Shown here: in pieces, positions 1 through 11,734 of the stretch
How the letters are laid out: each line of letters starts with the position of its first letter
Numbering within the stretch: position 1 is the stretch's first letter
NCBI GenBank assembly: GCA_026018925.1
Contig: JAKSZU010000029.1
Coordinates: forward strand, 7,873,006-7,937,005
Origin: Tupaia tana
Lineage: Eukaryota > Chordata > Mammalia > Scandentia > Tupaiidae
DNA length: 64,000 bases
Direction of reading: 5' to 3'
The notes under the pieces: model-generated
The model's database searches: none
What the model was told of the DNA's origin: nothing
What the model saw: only the letters and a program-made list of their open reading frames with translations
Made by a program: the position numbers and the translations under genes

Positions 1-2550
1 TACTTGGACATCCTTAAAATGTGTCAGAGTTTTGCCTTGATCAGACTTTAATGAGGCCTCTCAATCTTTTAGTTTCCTTTGCATACTTCCTTGTCAAATT
101 CTGTTTGAGCAAATAACCCTGCTAAAGTAGTTTATCAAGAAGCCCCACACTAAATACCAGATTCTCTTAAATAAGCGATTAGGTGTGATGTCTGATCGCC
201 CTGTGTCCTCAGCAAGAATCCTATTATTTTGGTTTATCCAGAATCTCTCATATTCCTAATATTTCTTTAGTCATTTTCCATCTGATAAACACCACACGGC
301 TCCTCAGCTGTTAATTTCCACTGCCCATGCTGTATTTGAAGTTGAGCCTGATTTCTCTTCCCCAGTGAAACTCTCATTTCTGTGGACCATAAGGTTTTGA
401 TGATGGTCCAAAATAAAGCTTTTTCACTCCACTTTAACCAATGTCTTTGAATCAATTTCTTGAAATAGATTTCAAACTTTTTGGACTGTTTTCCACACTA
501 AAAAACAGTCTTGAGATGTTCAGAGTAGTAATAATAAGTACAGAAAGAATGATGGTTTGCCAGAGGAAGGATCAGATGGGAGGAATGGAAAGATTTGACA
601 TTATTGTATAATAGTAGTTGTTAATTGTTTAGTCTTACAAGATGAAAGGAATCATGAAGATGGCATGGTGGTGATGGTCCTAGAACACTGAGAGAAAAGA
701 TGATAAATTTTATGTAGATATATTTTATCAAAATAAATGAAAAAATACTAAAAACACCAGTATATAAAATATATATAATCCATAGTGCTTGTTGAAGTGA
801 TACATATAGTGACAAAATAATGATCAATGTTATTCCAGTAACAGGTTAAGTCCTCAATCAATTATGGCCCATCTGTGCTAAGGAAGAAAGAAAAATACTG
901 ATGTCCTAGTATTAGCAGAATGTTCCCAGAATAAATTGAGTGTTGCTAGAAAGAGAGCATGTGCCTCAGACAATGACTATTGTTGTGCCATTTCCTCATC
1001 TTCACCCCCACCATCTTCTCAGGGTACGCATTGACCTGATAGACTTCCCATCTTATAAATTTGTTCACTTTTGAAAAGGTATCTAAAGCTTCTATGAAAG
1101 GCCTGTAACATGAATGATATGGCAAGTTGTTGCCAGAATAAATTTTATCCCAACATATTTTGTGATCTTGTCCACCTTTCCCAAGATACCAAATCATGCT
1201 TCACAGGTGCATCATTTTCACTGGACTAGAGGCCTTGCATGTGCCTTGAAAAAAATTCAGCATATTTTAATTATAATCAAAATTCTTAGTTTTGAAATTT
1301 TAATGATCCATAATGTGGTATCTCCACCTAAAAGTTAAGTGAGTTGCTCTCCCTGTCCTCAAAAGTGTCCCTAGGAAACTAAAAACCATTTAAGATTGAG
1401 AGGTTTCTCTCATGATATGAAGCAGTCTTTAAGTTGTGAGAAGTCATTCATGATAAGCAGTTTCCTGTAAGGGACAACCCTCTTGGAAAGATCACCTGGT
1501 TTTGTGTATGAGGGCTTTGTTGCCCCACCTTGCAAATACTTAGAAAAATGGGCCCACAAAAGTGGCAGTGATCCCAATCTTCATTGGCAAAAATGGGAGT
1601 CCTTTGAAATTTCTAAATGGCATGTTCATATGCATAATTTGGAAAAGCTGGTTATAGAATCAGGCAAAATGAATGGGAAAGTTACTTTCAATGATATGTA
1701 GAAGCTACCTCAGATACAGTAGAACCACCTTTTTTCAGGAGGTAAATAAAAAGTTTCCAGAATCTATTTTGGAATTGAAATTTCAGAGAGCTGTTCTACT
1801 CCAACCACTCTTCCACTACCTCACTCGCACCTCTTCATGCTCTTCTGCATAATCTTCCACATCCTTAACTCTGCTCTTTAACCTCCATCTCCACCCCACA
1901 GGAGATAATACAACAGAATCCAGCTGTAACCAGTTGTAACTCTAGTTACAAAAACCACCCTAGTTTGGCTACCCTCTCATGTAAAGCCTGTAACAAAGCA
2001 ATATTAGCCTTAGTGTATAACTTAAGAACCAAAACATGTTGTAAATGATTTTTCAGACCCAACTGAGGTCCCCATATGTGTTGCTAGGGAATTCGATTTA
2101 AATGTGTAAACTTGTGAGCCTACATATTGAGACCTTTATCAGCTGACTCAAGTTAGTTCCAAGAGAGTGCCCCAGAATGCATAAAATTGTTTATTGAAAC
2201 TGTGGTGTAGATTTTAATTAAGAACCTGGGAGAATGATAACAAGTCTGCCTCTTAAGAAAAGTTCTTGATGAAACTATGCCATAATTATTTCCAAGGAAT
2301 ATTGAAGTAAATTTCAACAATAGAAACAAAGGCTGGATGGATCGTTCATTGATTATTTTGAATGATTGAGAGAAAATTTAATTGGTATTCTAGACAGAGG
2401 CAAGCTATCAAATTTATTGAAATGATAGCCTCTTAAATTCTACCTTTAATGGATGGGATGAAGGTTCTGTTATTTTAGTTAAAGACACCAAATTAGCTGG
2501 GCAACTGTCCAGATTTCATGACCTTCAGATATATACAAATATCTGGCCAG
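1..2550. other. Host intergenic DNA, nothing recognised
   Basis: AT-rich sequence with no long open frame, no tRNA-like head and no recognisable transposon body. The longest open frames are under 85 codons and lack family resemblance. It may hold very old repeats that I cannot recognise by eye. Confidence 0.5.
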
Positions 2551-2554
2551 TCAC

Positions 2555-2650
2555 TCCCCAATGGAGAACATGTGCTCAACAGAGAGAGACAGAATCTGAA
2601 AAATCATCTTTCAGGGAGGATGGCCACTTACTGTTCTCTTCATTTTTAAT
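2555..2650 (-). mobile_element. Old SINE-A fragment
   Basis: A decayed piece of the SINE-A body in reverse: GAGAGAGACAGA, then GAAAAATCATC, then the GGATGGCCAC block. Head and tail are missing. Age and truncation make the limits uncertain. Confidence 0.5.
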
Positions 2651-2690
2651 TTTCTTTTTCAGAGTTTGGACTATTGGTTTCTTTCTTTTT

Positions 2691-2692
<2 letters not shown>

Positions 2693-2738
<46 letters not shown>

Positions 2739-2971
2739 TGCTATAGGACACGTGCGCTCGCCAGACAGAGAGAGAGAGACGGAAAGCGAGAAATCACCCC
2801 CCAGGGGGGATGACCACGCCACAATCCCTTCTCCTCCATTCTCCTCTTAGGATCTTGGGCACGCACGCACACATGCCCGGCATGAGTTTTAAGCCACCAG
2901 GTCTGGGATGTGGACCACGGTCGACTACGTAGGAGTCCAGCAACATAGCCATTACACCAACTGCTGGTCCC
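2693..2971 (-). mobile_element. SINE-A, young
   Basis: Starts with a 43-base T run (the A tail in reverse), then the body end GCTATAGGACACGTGCGCTCGCC, and ends with the head CTGCTGGTCCC. High CpG content (CACGTGCGCTCG) marks it as fairly young. The B box is altered. Confidence 0.9.
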
Positions 2972-3099
2972 AATTTGCAAAGCTGTAGCTTTAAGTTCAG
3001 ATACTTTTTTGCATAGCCTAATCTTTTGTCAGTGTACTTTGCAGGATATTTTATTACCTATATCGTACTGCTTATCTGAAGGATTTTCATTTGCATCTC

Positions 3100-3320
3100 T
3101 TTAATTTTGCTATTGGGTGCATGTCCTCAAAGAGATAGAGAGAAAGTGAGAAATTATCCCCCAGGCAGATGGCCACAGCACAATCCCTTTCCTAGTCTCT
3201 GCTCAAAATATTGAGCATACACGCACATGTGTGATTTTGAAGCTTTTGGGTCCAGGATTTGAATTGCAGTGTTGTCCATGTGAGATACACCATCTTAACC
3301 TGCATGTCACCTGTTGCCCC
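3100..3320 (-). mobile_element. SINE-A, old
   Basis: Same order of blocks as the young copies (TGCTATTGGGTGCATG, GAAATTATCCCCCAG, GGTCCAGGATTTGAA, CACCTGTTGCCCC) but CpGs are decayed and there is no A tail. Confidence 0.75.
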
Positions 3321-3679
3321 TCTTTTTTTATTCTTTTTAAAGCTAGGTTTTTTTTTTTTTTATTCTTTCTAAAGCTAATTGTCTCTCTGGAGCTTTCTCA
3401 TGTCATTCATTGTTTTTCTCATCTCCTGAAATTTTGTTGCATCACATAGACTTTTGGTATAATCAATATCCTGTATTCAGTTTCCAACAGTTGTATAATT
3501 TTATGTACTTTATTCGTTAGAAGGGAGTCAGTACGTTCCTTTGGAAGCTAGATATTTTCTTTTTGGTTTGGGTTTTTGTTTTACTTTTATTTATTAATTT
3601 TTTTTATTTCTTGTATTCCTTTGGATTTCAGGCATCTCGTGGAGTACTCTGTCCCGATTTGAGGAGTACCTCCTATAGT

Positions 3680-3845
3680 GGTGTATTTATTTATTTAATT
3701 GTATTTAACATTAACATTATTATTTTTCAATTTGACCAGTGACAGAGACAGGAAAGGTGAGAAAGGAAGCTGTCTAGTCCAGGACTCAAGCCACAATTGG
3801 CCATGTAGAAGTCCAGTACCTTTGACCACCTCACTACCTACCTGC
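3680..3845 (-). mobile_element. SINE-B
   Basis: Reverse copy: TTTATTTATTTAATT tail, TTTGACCAGTGACAGAGA, then B box remnant CCAGGACTCAAGCC and the head end. Moderately diverged. Confidence 0.8.
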
Positions 3846-6246
3846 ATGGTAGTAAATACTGCCTAGTGGTAGTGTTTTATTACTATTTTTTTTAGTATTT
3901 TTAAGTTATATTCCATATGACTGCAACCTTTAGTACAAGTTAACCACTTGGCATTTAGTAGTAGTTAACCATTTTAGCATTGGTTCTCATTGATTTTTCT
4001 TTTTTTTTTTTTTAATCAAGGAACATGATAGATGGGAGGTGGTTATCTTTGGAGTTAGGTAAGGGGACTCTGTGCCTCCATCCAAAGCTACAGATTAGTG
4101 GGACTAAGATAGGGCTCTGTGCACAGCTACTCATTTACCAGGGCTCAGTGGATCCAGGAAGAATGTGTATGTACTGTTAGAGGAAGTGGAAACTAGGCCA
4201 GGTCCTCCATATTGTATGGAGTGAGCAAGTCTTGGACATGGTTTCTATAGGATTCTGAGGGATAAGGACAGAAGTGGGAAAATAGGACTCATGTGTTACC
4301 AGGAGTGGTGATCCAGTGAGGTACAAAGGTGGGTAGGCCAAGCAGGGCTGAGCATGTCCAGAAAAGCTACCTTGTGAGACCCTAAGATGAGGCCAGTGGG
4401 GACCCAGTAAGGTGTGGGTAGGAAAGTTTATAAAGCCCAGAGGTTAGCAGCACAGAATGGCTTCCAAGTGTACCCTAACCAGGCTTAGGTTAAGCTCCCC
4501 TTCAGACCAGTACAGCTCATTTGGGCTTGAGTAGGGAAGCCTGCTATGCCAGGATGTGGACAGGGGTAAGCAGAAGGAAGGCAGAACATAAGGCCCTAAA
4601 TGGAACAGGGTTAGTTGAGGTGCTTTGCAATGCTCAAAGGCCAATGGGACTAAGTAAGCCTGAACAGGGTTCAGGGAAAATAGCCCACAAGCATCGGAGG
4701 TGAGACACGTCTTGTGGGTCCAAGCAAAGCCTAAGCTGCTGACCTAGGAGGAGCCAGAAGCAAACTGAATTTGGTGGGGTCAATTTGAGCCTGGATGTGT
4801 AGTCAGTAAAGCCCATGGGACAGGGGTTCTGCAAAACTTGCATGTGGCCCTGATAAGGTAACCTCCTGAGGAACAGAATTTTTTGTCTCAGGGGTTCAAG
4901 TGTGATCAGCATGGCTGACCTAGGATGCCTGGCATCAGCCAGTGTTTGATAAGATCCAAGCAAACTCATGATAGCAGCCAGGTGACTAGATAATGTTCTC
5001 CAGGATTATGGATTTCCTGGGGCATTGCCTTGTCATATTCCCTGTAACTGAGATGGCAACCCCTGGTGCCCATTTCTCAGATACCTTTCTCTCCAGTGTT
5101 CCTACATTTAACAGTTCAGGGATATTCTGAAGGGCTGTACTGCAGGTCACCTTAGAGGGGGAAAAACAGTCATTCCCTGAGACTTGAGTCTGAAAAGAGG
5201 GAGAGTGTAGGCCTGCCACCTAGTTGGAGGAAATATCCAGATTTCTGTCTTTGATGGGGTTGGTACTTTCACACGTACTGGGAGTGGGGGTGGGGATACA
5301 CAAGGCTCTTGGTCTGCATTGTCCAAAGGAGCTGGTAGTTTTCAGTCATTGGTGGTGTTCCCCTCATTTTTCCCAATAACAGAGGATTCCTCTCCTCTGT
5401 ATTGTCTCTTTCAAGCCATAGAACTGTGGAGATGTAAGATTGGTCCTAGTCATATTCTATGCTCTATCACCTGACTCTCTTTCAAGACTGTGCCAAGCTC
5501 TTAGGGCAGGGTGGTGAAGAAAATTTAATGTTTACACTGAAGTGTGATAACTTTTTACTTTTCTATAATGAGTGTTACCTCCTTGCCAGTTTTATTATGC
5601 AGTTGAAGAGTGCTGGGGTCTGAGGTTGGTGTATGAAATAGAAGTTTTGGAGGATGGTTCCTCTCACCTTCTCCTTTGTGGTGCACAGGGCTCTGGAGCA
5701 TCTCCAAGTTCAGATAATTTACTCATTCTTTATGTCTCTAAGCTGAGATTCAATACAATAGGAGCTTCCAGTCTGTTTCTTGCAGTTTGTCAGTCTTGCA
5801 TCACTCCAGTGCTAGAAGTGTTGGCATTTATTTGATGACGTTTCTTTTCAGAGATGCCACAGTACGTGTTTCTCATCAGCCAGATTGATTTTCCTGAAAG
5901 ATGTCTTTTGAGCATTAGTTTACCATCTTTTCAGGTCAAAGTTTCCTGAATAAAACTACTTTTCCTTTTCATCAACACTTGTCTCTCAAGTGTTGGCTCT
6001 TCAGCAGCAAGCATCTGAATGTCAGTGTGGTCATTGAGACCTAACTCCAACTGCTTCAATAACAATAAAAGGTACCACTTAGAGCAAGCCCATATTTTTT
6101 TATTTATTTCTAAAATTTATTGTGAGGAAATAAATCATGATGAGTTAAAATGTCAACATGGTACCTTAAATATTTTATAATTATCTTTTTTAATAAGCTG
6201 ATATTGGAGAGGATAACATGTTCAGAAGAGTTGTGGGGAGCATATT
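3846..6246. other. Host intergenic DNA, GC-richer block
   Basis: From about 4030 to 5230 the sequence is richer in G and in GGTAGG/AGGCCA-like phrases than its neighbours and has a few 60-111 codon open frames on both strands, none with family resemblance. It could be an old LTR or an internal portion of an endogenous retrovirus. I cannot support either. Confidence 0.4.
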
Positions 6247-6247
6247 G

Positions 6248-6450
6248 CAGGCCAGCAGATGGTATGGTAGTTGAGGCACTTGGTTCCTTTGTGATTGACC
6301 GTGGTTCGAGTCTTATACCTAAAGGCCTGCTTTGTCACTTTCCATCTCTTCCCCTCTCTCTCTGTCACTCTCTGTGAGCACATGTGCCAAGTTGCAAATT
6401 AAATAATGATAATACTAAATAAGATTAAATAACTAAAAAAAAAAATTTAA
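6248..6450 (+). mobile_element. SINE-B
   Basis: Head GGCCAGCAGATGGTATGG, B box GGTTCGAGTCT, then CTTTGTCACTTTCC, CT-rich stretch and AT-rich tail ending in A10. A second SINE-B starts two bases later in the opposite orientation. Confidence 0.85.
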
Positions 6451-6452
6451 AG

Positions 6453-6627
6453 GAATTATTTATTTAGTTAGTTCCATTCATTGTTATTATTATTTTAATT
6501 TTACCAGTGAGTGACAGAAAAGAGAGGTAAAGGGAGAGAGAAAGCAAGAATCCAGGTCCAGGACTCGAGCAGTGGTTTGCCATGTGTGAATCCAGCATAC
6601 TTAACCACGATGCCACCTGCTGGCCCC
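6453..6627 (-). mobile_element. SINE-B, inverted next to the previous copy
   Basis: AATTATTTATTTAGTTAG tail, CCAGGACTCGAGC B-box complement and CCACCTGCTGGCCCC head. Flanked by AATTATTT on both sides (a probable target duplication). With the copy just upstream it forms an imperfect inverted pair. Confidence 0.85.
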
Positions 6628-6870
6628 TAATAATTATTTTTTAAAAAGACCATAATGTAATGTAACCTAAGCTGGAAACTTCTGTCTGGGGGTTGGACAG
6701 AAAAAGGAACTCTGCAGCACAGGACTACCATTCCTGTTTGTCATTTAACATTTATTGAGCATTTTTTGTGCCTACCTTGTGCCTAGGTAGGCACAAGACC
6801 TTAACCATGATTAACTTAAACAACAACAAATATAAAAATGTAATGGTTCGTACACACATATTAAGATATC

Positions 6871-7042
6871 AGGGAGCCGCCAGGTGGGATGATGGTTAAG
6901 GCGTGCTGGACTCCCACATGGCTGACTGTGGTTCGAATCACACACTTGGTTGCTTTGCTTTTGCACATAACATCTCACGTTGGTCAAATCAAAATAATGA
7001 TAATAAAAAGCAAAATTAAATAATTTTATAAAAACACAAAAA
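6871..7042 (+). mobile_element. SINE-B
   Basis: Head GCCGCCAGGTGGGATGATGGTTAAG, B box GGTTCGAATCA, body TTGCTTTGC and tail TTGGTCAAATCAAAATAATG. The half-L1 element begins directly after its tail. Confidence 0.8.
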
Positions 7043-7614
7043 GATGGGCAGAAGATTCCTCATGGCTCCTGAGTACTAGTGATTTCAGGGAAAAAAGAGA
7101 TGAAAATTTCCTACTGATGATTCAGCTTCCAGCCCATAAACTTGAGTGGCAGGAGAGGCAAGAACCAGGCCTGCAGAAGATTTCTCATGGCTCCTGAGAA
7201 CTAGTGATTTTGTGTGGTGCTCTTGCGCACCGTGCAGTTTTGTATTTTGTGCTTTTTGAAAATAATTTTTTTTTTTTTACTTTTTAAAATGTTTTTCCTT
7301 CTTTTTTCTCTCTGTTTCTTTGTTAGTGTTATTGTTGTTTTTGCACTCTCTCTCTCTGTTTCCTTTTCTTTTATCTCATTTATCTGCTCCTCAATCTTCA
7401 TTTACTATGTTTCTAGATGAATCTAAGGGAACTATAGCCAAACATCCAAATACTACTTGGGTTAACATATTCCTCAGTATCTACTGAATCTGCTGCACAA
7501 AGAATCACAACGGAACAAAATAGATTCCAGATCACCTCTTTCTGCACACTCCTCAATGTTCAGATTGAACTTCAAGAATTAGGAAGAAACACACCATCCA
7601 TCAGATGACTAGAA

Positions 7615-8065
7615 ACCTATTACATAAAATCCTGCAAGAAAACTTTCCAAACCTAGAGAGGCACTCAAAGATCCAGTCCCAAGAAATACAAAGGACCCCA
7701 AATAGAATCATCCCAAGAAGATCTTCTCCAAGACACATTATAGCCAGGTTGACCAAAACCACAGGTACAAAGACAAGATACTAAGACTGGCTAGAGAAAA
7801 ACTGCAAGTTACCTACAAAGGATATCCAATCAGTATAACAGCAGACCTCACGTCAGAAACAATGCAAGTGAGGAAGAATGGGAAAATATATTCAAAGTGT
7901 TAAGGGAAAAACAATTATAACCAGGAATACTGTACCCCTTAAGATTATCCTTCATGTGGGAAGAAAAAAAAACATTCTCAGATAAACAAAACCTGAAAGA
8001 ATTTACCAGCAGCAGAACAGATCTCTAAGAAATTCTCAAGGGAGTGGTATATCAGGAAATTTAAA
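7615..8065 (+). pseudogene. L1-type ORF1 remnant (RRM end and C-terminal domain)
   Basis: Translation in shifting frames gives ILQENFPNLERHSKIQ and SSPRHIIARLTKTT (end of the RRM), then the C-terminal domain up to LRNSQG. This aligns with residues about 177 to 316 of the intact ORF1 at 46406-47374. The N-terminal ~175 codons are missing at a clean joint to the 5'UTR, and stops and frameshifts interrupt the rest. ORF1p normally trimerises and coats the element RNA; this copy cannot encode that protein. Confidence 0.8.
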
Positions 8066-8554
8066 TACAGACACACAGAAATAAGAGTTCAAAACCCAAG
8101 AAATTGGCCTACTTAATCATAGAGACAAGCCTGGAGTTGAATATTATACCCCAGAATTTAATCAGAAAAATCGAACCGCAACAGAAGATTAAGTACATGA
8201 GACTGAATGGGTGAAATAGAATTTTATGACTTTTGACTAAAACATTTCTGATTTTCTTGTAGACTTTGTTGTCTGGTGTTAAGGATTTGTGTCCTGTCAT
8301 GAGATAGGTTCATGTTCCTACCATTTGAATGGAATCCTAACCTGTTTCCTGGCATTAAGTTTCAAGCAGCATTCCTTATGATTTCTTTGATTTATGCTAA
8401 ACTGCTTTCTTGAAATTACCAACTGAACTTGCTATCAAAACTAGTTAGATTATTTAAGAAATTGTGTGATCGATACAATGTGAGGGGAAAAGAATGGGAG
8501 ACTACTGTGGAGAGCAGAGATAGTGTGAGAAGAGGGTGGGAAAGGGCAGAGGGT

Positions 8555-8640
8555 CAGAAATAGGGGTAATATATATAATATATATACACATATATATATA
8601 TTATATATATTTATATAACTAGAAATATAAAATTTTGATG
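8555..8640. repeat. AT-dinucleotide-rich stretch in the half-L1 3'UTR
   Basis: Runs of TATATA and ACATATATATATATTATATA within the 3'UTR of the half-L1. The corresponding part of the 45.8-46.4 kb copy lacks this expansion. Confidence 0.8.
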
Positions 8641-8816
8641 GTAACATGCATGATTAAGCCACTATGCAGTATATTCTGGACGGGAAATCACATTTTGTAT
8701 GTTGTGACGATGCTTAGGGAATGAATGTAAATTAAGTTAAAAAAATGTTTTAGAAAAAAGAAAACAAACTTTTTTTCTTTAAAAAAAAATAAAAAGCATT
8801 AAAAATACCTATTTGA

Positions 8817-9091
8817 CAGCCCAGGAGTTAGCATAATGGCTATGTCACTGGACTCCCATGTAGTCGACCATGGTTCAAGTCCTGGACCCGGTGGGTTAAA
8901 CTCATGCTGGTTTGTGTGCATGTGTGTCCAAGATCCTGAGAGGAGAATGGAGGAGGATGGATTATGACATGGCCATCCCCTTTGCGGGGTGATTTCTCGC
9001 TTTCTGTTTCTCTGTCTCTTTCTGTCTTTCTGGTGAGCACACATGCCCTGTAGCAAAAAACTCTCAAAAAACAAAACAAAACAAAACAAAA
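8817..9091 (+). mobile_element. SINE-A with TSD
   Basis: Head CCCAGGAGTTAGCATAATGG (A box) and GGTTCAAGTCC (B box), complete body and an (ACAAA)n tail. Flanked by ACCTATTTGA at 8807-8816 and 9092-9101. A second SINE-A sits immediately downstream in that target duplication. Confidence 0.92.
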
Positions 9092-9104
9092 ACCTATTTG
9101 ATGA

Positions 9105-9391
9105 AACCAGCAGTTTTCGTAATGGCTATCTTGCTGGACTCCTTATGTAGTCCACCATGGTTTGAGTCCCAGAACCGGTGGCTTAAACCCATGCTGGGCA
9201 TGTGTGCATGCATGTCCAAGATCCCAAGAGGAGAATGGAGGAGAAGGGATTGCGGCATGGCCATTCCCCCCCACCGTGGCGGGGGGGGGGGGCGATTTCT
9301 CGCTTTCTATCTCTCTTTCTCTGTCTTTCTGGCGAGTGCACGCACCCTATAACAAAAGGACTCTCCAAAAAAAAAATAATAATAATAACGA
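9105..9391 (+). mobile_element. SINE-A with TSD, in tandem with the previous copy
   Basis: Full-length copy with a G12-like run in the CCCTGGGGGG body block and an (AAT)n tail. The target duplication ATTTGATGA (9096-9104 and 9392-9400) overlaps the one made by the upstream copy, so the second insertion used the same A-rich site. Confidence 0.92.
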
Positions 9392-9544
9392 ATTTGATGA
9401 CTGAAGTAAGAAACGTAGTGCAAGTTGGGTGCTACTTTATAGTATGTTCATTCTACTCACTGAGGATGCCTAAAGTCAGACTTGTTTTCATGGATATGTA
9501 TATATCAGCTGTGCTTGCTATTCATAATTTTTAGATTAATTAAT

Positions 9545-9838
9545 ACCTTTACTGAATCAATAAAATGTGCGTGGTGGGGGAAGGTCTAGAAAGCAACAGT
9601 AGATAACAGAGACAGTGTGGGAGGAGGGTGGGATATGGCACAGGGTGAATGATAAGAAATCAAGGATGGGAAATAAAGCAAAATATACAGGAAACAATAA
9701 ATGGAAAATTATTTGTTGACAATAACACATATGTTGATATGCTTGAGCCAATATACAATGTATTCTGCATTTAAAAACCTCATTTTGTACGTTGTAATAA
9801 TGTATAGTGAATGAATGTAAATAAATAAATTTTTTAAA
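9545..9838 (+). mobile_element. Half-L1 3'UTR, 5'-truncated copy
   Basis: The blocks GATAACAGAGACAGTGTGGGAGGAGGGTGG, ACAATGTATTCTGCAT and CATTTTGTACGTTGTAATAATG, with the terminal GAATGTAAATAAA, match the 3' ends at 8455-8740 and 45850-46140. It is a third independent insertion of the same family, truncated to the last ~290 bases. Confidence 0.8.
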
Positions 9839-9840
9839 AA

Positions 9841-10064
9841 ATCATGCTGGGAATATATATGTGTATGCCCCATATCCCAGGAGAATAAAGGAGAAGGGAT
9901 TGTGGCATGTCCATAATCTTGGGGGTGATTTCTCATTTTCCTTTACTGTCTTTCTCTATATGTCTTTCTGTCTGTCTCTCTCTCTCTATCTCTGTCTCTT
10001 TCTCTCTCATGAGTACACACAACCCATGGCAAAAACTGTAAAAAAAAAAAAAAAAAAAAAAAAA
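9841..10064 (+). mobile_element. SINE-A, head missing
   Basis: Starts inside the body (CATGCTGGGAATA) directly after the half-L1 tail. It has the GAGAAGGGATTGTGGCATG block, a long CT-rich part and an A24 tail. Confidence 0.8.
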
Positions 10065-11035
10065 GTGTTATTTGTATCAATAGCCTTTGCCCCTGACTTG
10101 TGGTTTTGGGGACCATATTTACAAACTGGCAAATGAGCATTGTCTGGGCAGTTAGGGACTCCACCCTTCTCAGCCCACAGTCCACTGCCCACCCTACAGT
10201 TCTAGGTGCAGCTACTGCTCCCGGAAACTGGGGCATGTGTAGGCTGACATCAAGGTCTTCAGAAAGCCCCAACACCAGGGAACCCTCATGCCCACCCCTT
10301 CATTGCCACTGACAGTTCAGTACCTCTGCTGTTCCCCACCCTCAAGATCTTCGTTTTCATTGACCAGGGTATGGGCTTGGTCTCATATCCCCCAGGATGG
10401 CTGAGGTCCAGGTACACTGAACTCCAGGTGAACTGTCCAGCCCCCTCCTATGCACAGTTCCAGACATATGCCATCTAGATCCCCTCCCAAGATGTTATTC
10501 CTGGGGACACAACATTACATTGTGCCTTAATCTATTAACCAATTAGTGACAAGTTAATGTGCCATGATGGGTGTTGCCTGTCCCTCTAGACCCTCTTACT
10601 CTGGGTACTGGATTGGGTTCACTATCCTGACTGCTTTGTGGGAAGTAGCTGGCAGGAGGGGTAAGTATCATCTGGGCTGTTATAGGGAGTAAGTGACAGC
10701 CATTGAACAGGGCACCCACCACCCACTGGGCTCTTCCCAGGCCTCTGCAAAGTTTCAGGTCCTTCTCCAGGAATGATGCCAACAGCCCTTCTCTGGAGCT
10801 AAGAAGGGCAAAGTTCTCCTTCACCTGCACATACTGGGATCAGGTAGCTGCATGTCCCCGCATCTAGGTGCACTGGGCTGTCTGCTACATTTCCGCTAGG
10901 AGGCTTCCCTTGGCAGAAATGCCCACTTGGGGGTCCTGGCTTCTGCCAGCTGTACCCTATGTGCCCAAGTCTGCAAGAAAACTTGAAAACTCCAGAATGT
11001 TATTCATTTACTCATGTTATTTTCTATGCTTTTCT
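10065..11035. other. Host intergenic DNA, no gene recognised
   Basis: GC-richer unique sequence with short open frames (up to 95 codons on the minus strand at 10543-10830) that resemble no family I know. It could be an old retropseudogene or LTR remnant. No poly(A) tail or splice-like structure was seen. Confidence 0.4.
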
Positions 11036-11124
11036 TTTTCTTTCTTTCTCTCTTCTTCCTTCCTTCCTTCCTTCCTTCCTTCCTTCCTTCCTTCCTTCCT
11101 TTCTTCCTTTCTTTCTTTCTTTCT

Positions 11125-11216
<92 letters not shown>
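11036..11216. repeat. (TTCC)n / (TTTC)n microsatellite
   Basis: About 12 TTCC units followed by about 25 TTTC units with few interruptions. It sits where the A tail of the following reverse SINE-A would be, so it probably grew from that tail. The Phe/Leu/Ser-rich open frames in all three forward frames are a by-product of the repeat. Confidence 0.95.
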
Positions 11217-11471
11217 TTTGTTGGAAAGGATTTTGCTATAGGGCGCGTGCGTTCACCAGAAAGACAGAGGGAGACGGAGAGATAGAAAGTGAGAAGTCAC
11301 CCCCAAAGGATGGATAGTCACGATGCAATTCCTTCTCCATTCTCCTCTCGGGATCTTGGGCATGCACGCACACATGCCTGGCATGAGTTTAAGCCACCGA
11401 GTCTGGGACTCAAACTGTGGTCAACTACATGGGAGTCCATCGACATAGCCATTACTCCAACTGCTGGTCCT
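11217..11471 (-). mobile_element. SINE-A
   Basis: GCTATAGGGCGCGTGCG body end, GAGAAGTCACCCCC, CGGGATCTTGGGCATGC, and head CTGCTGGTCC. The poly(T) side has become the microsatellite upstream. Confidence 0.9.
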
Positions 11472-11590
11472 GTGGCTTGCTTTTTCACTTTCCCTTTTTC
11501 TCTCTGTCTCTCTCTCTCACTCTGTCCATCTGGTCAAATTAAAATAAATGAATAAATAAATAAAGTTAAATAAAATCTTTAAAAAATAAC
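11472..11590 (+). mobile_element. SINE-B 3' part
   Basis: GTGGCTTGCTTTTTCACTTTCCC, CT-rich run, CTGGTCAAATTAAAATAAATG and a TAAA-rich tail. Only the part downstream of the head is present, directly abutting the reverse SINE-A. Confidence 0.7.
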
Positions 11591-11734
11591 TTATATGTAA
11601 ATAAGTTGTTACATGTAACAGTGTTTGAAAATACCATGGATTAATATGAACTCACTCAAAACAAAGGATAGTACTTTAGATTTGGAGATGAATACTGTTT
11701 TCTTGGTTCCAAGTACCAATTCATTATTTTTTTA

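Larger units (their letters stand above)
7043..8775 (+). mobile_element. Half-L1 (HAL1-like) element, old copy
   Basis: Two short diverged 5'UTR monomers (7043-7205; CATGGCTCCTGAG...AACTAGTGATTT occurs twice), a T-rich linker (7260-7400), the 5'UTR leader (7410-7610), a partial ORF1 (about 7615-8065), then a 3'UTR ending in an A-rich stretch near 8770. It matches the minus-strand element at 45835-48135 block for block, including the direct passage from ORF1 to the 3'UTR with no ORF2. The ORF1 coiled coil and the start of the RRM are deleted and several frameshifts are present, so it is dead. No convincing target duplication was seen. Confidence 0.8.

Noticed and set aside
4634..4969. 111-codon reverse frame as a gene
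   Set aside because: No domain and no supporting context in a GC-richer but otherwise featureless block; overlapping frames on the other strand are of similar quality.
10868..11317. Open frames of 75-149 codons rich in Phe, Leu and Ser
   Set aside because: They are all translations of the (TTCC)n/(TTTC)n microsatellite and the adjoining SINE.
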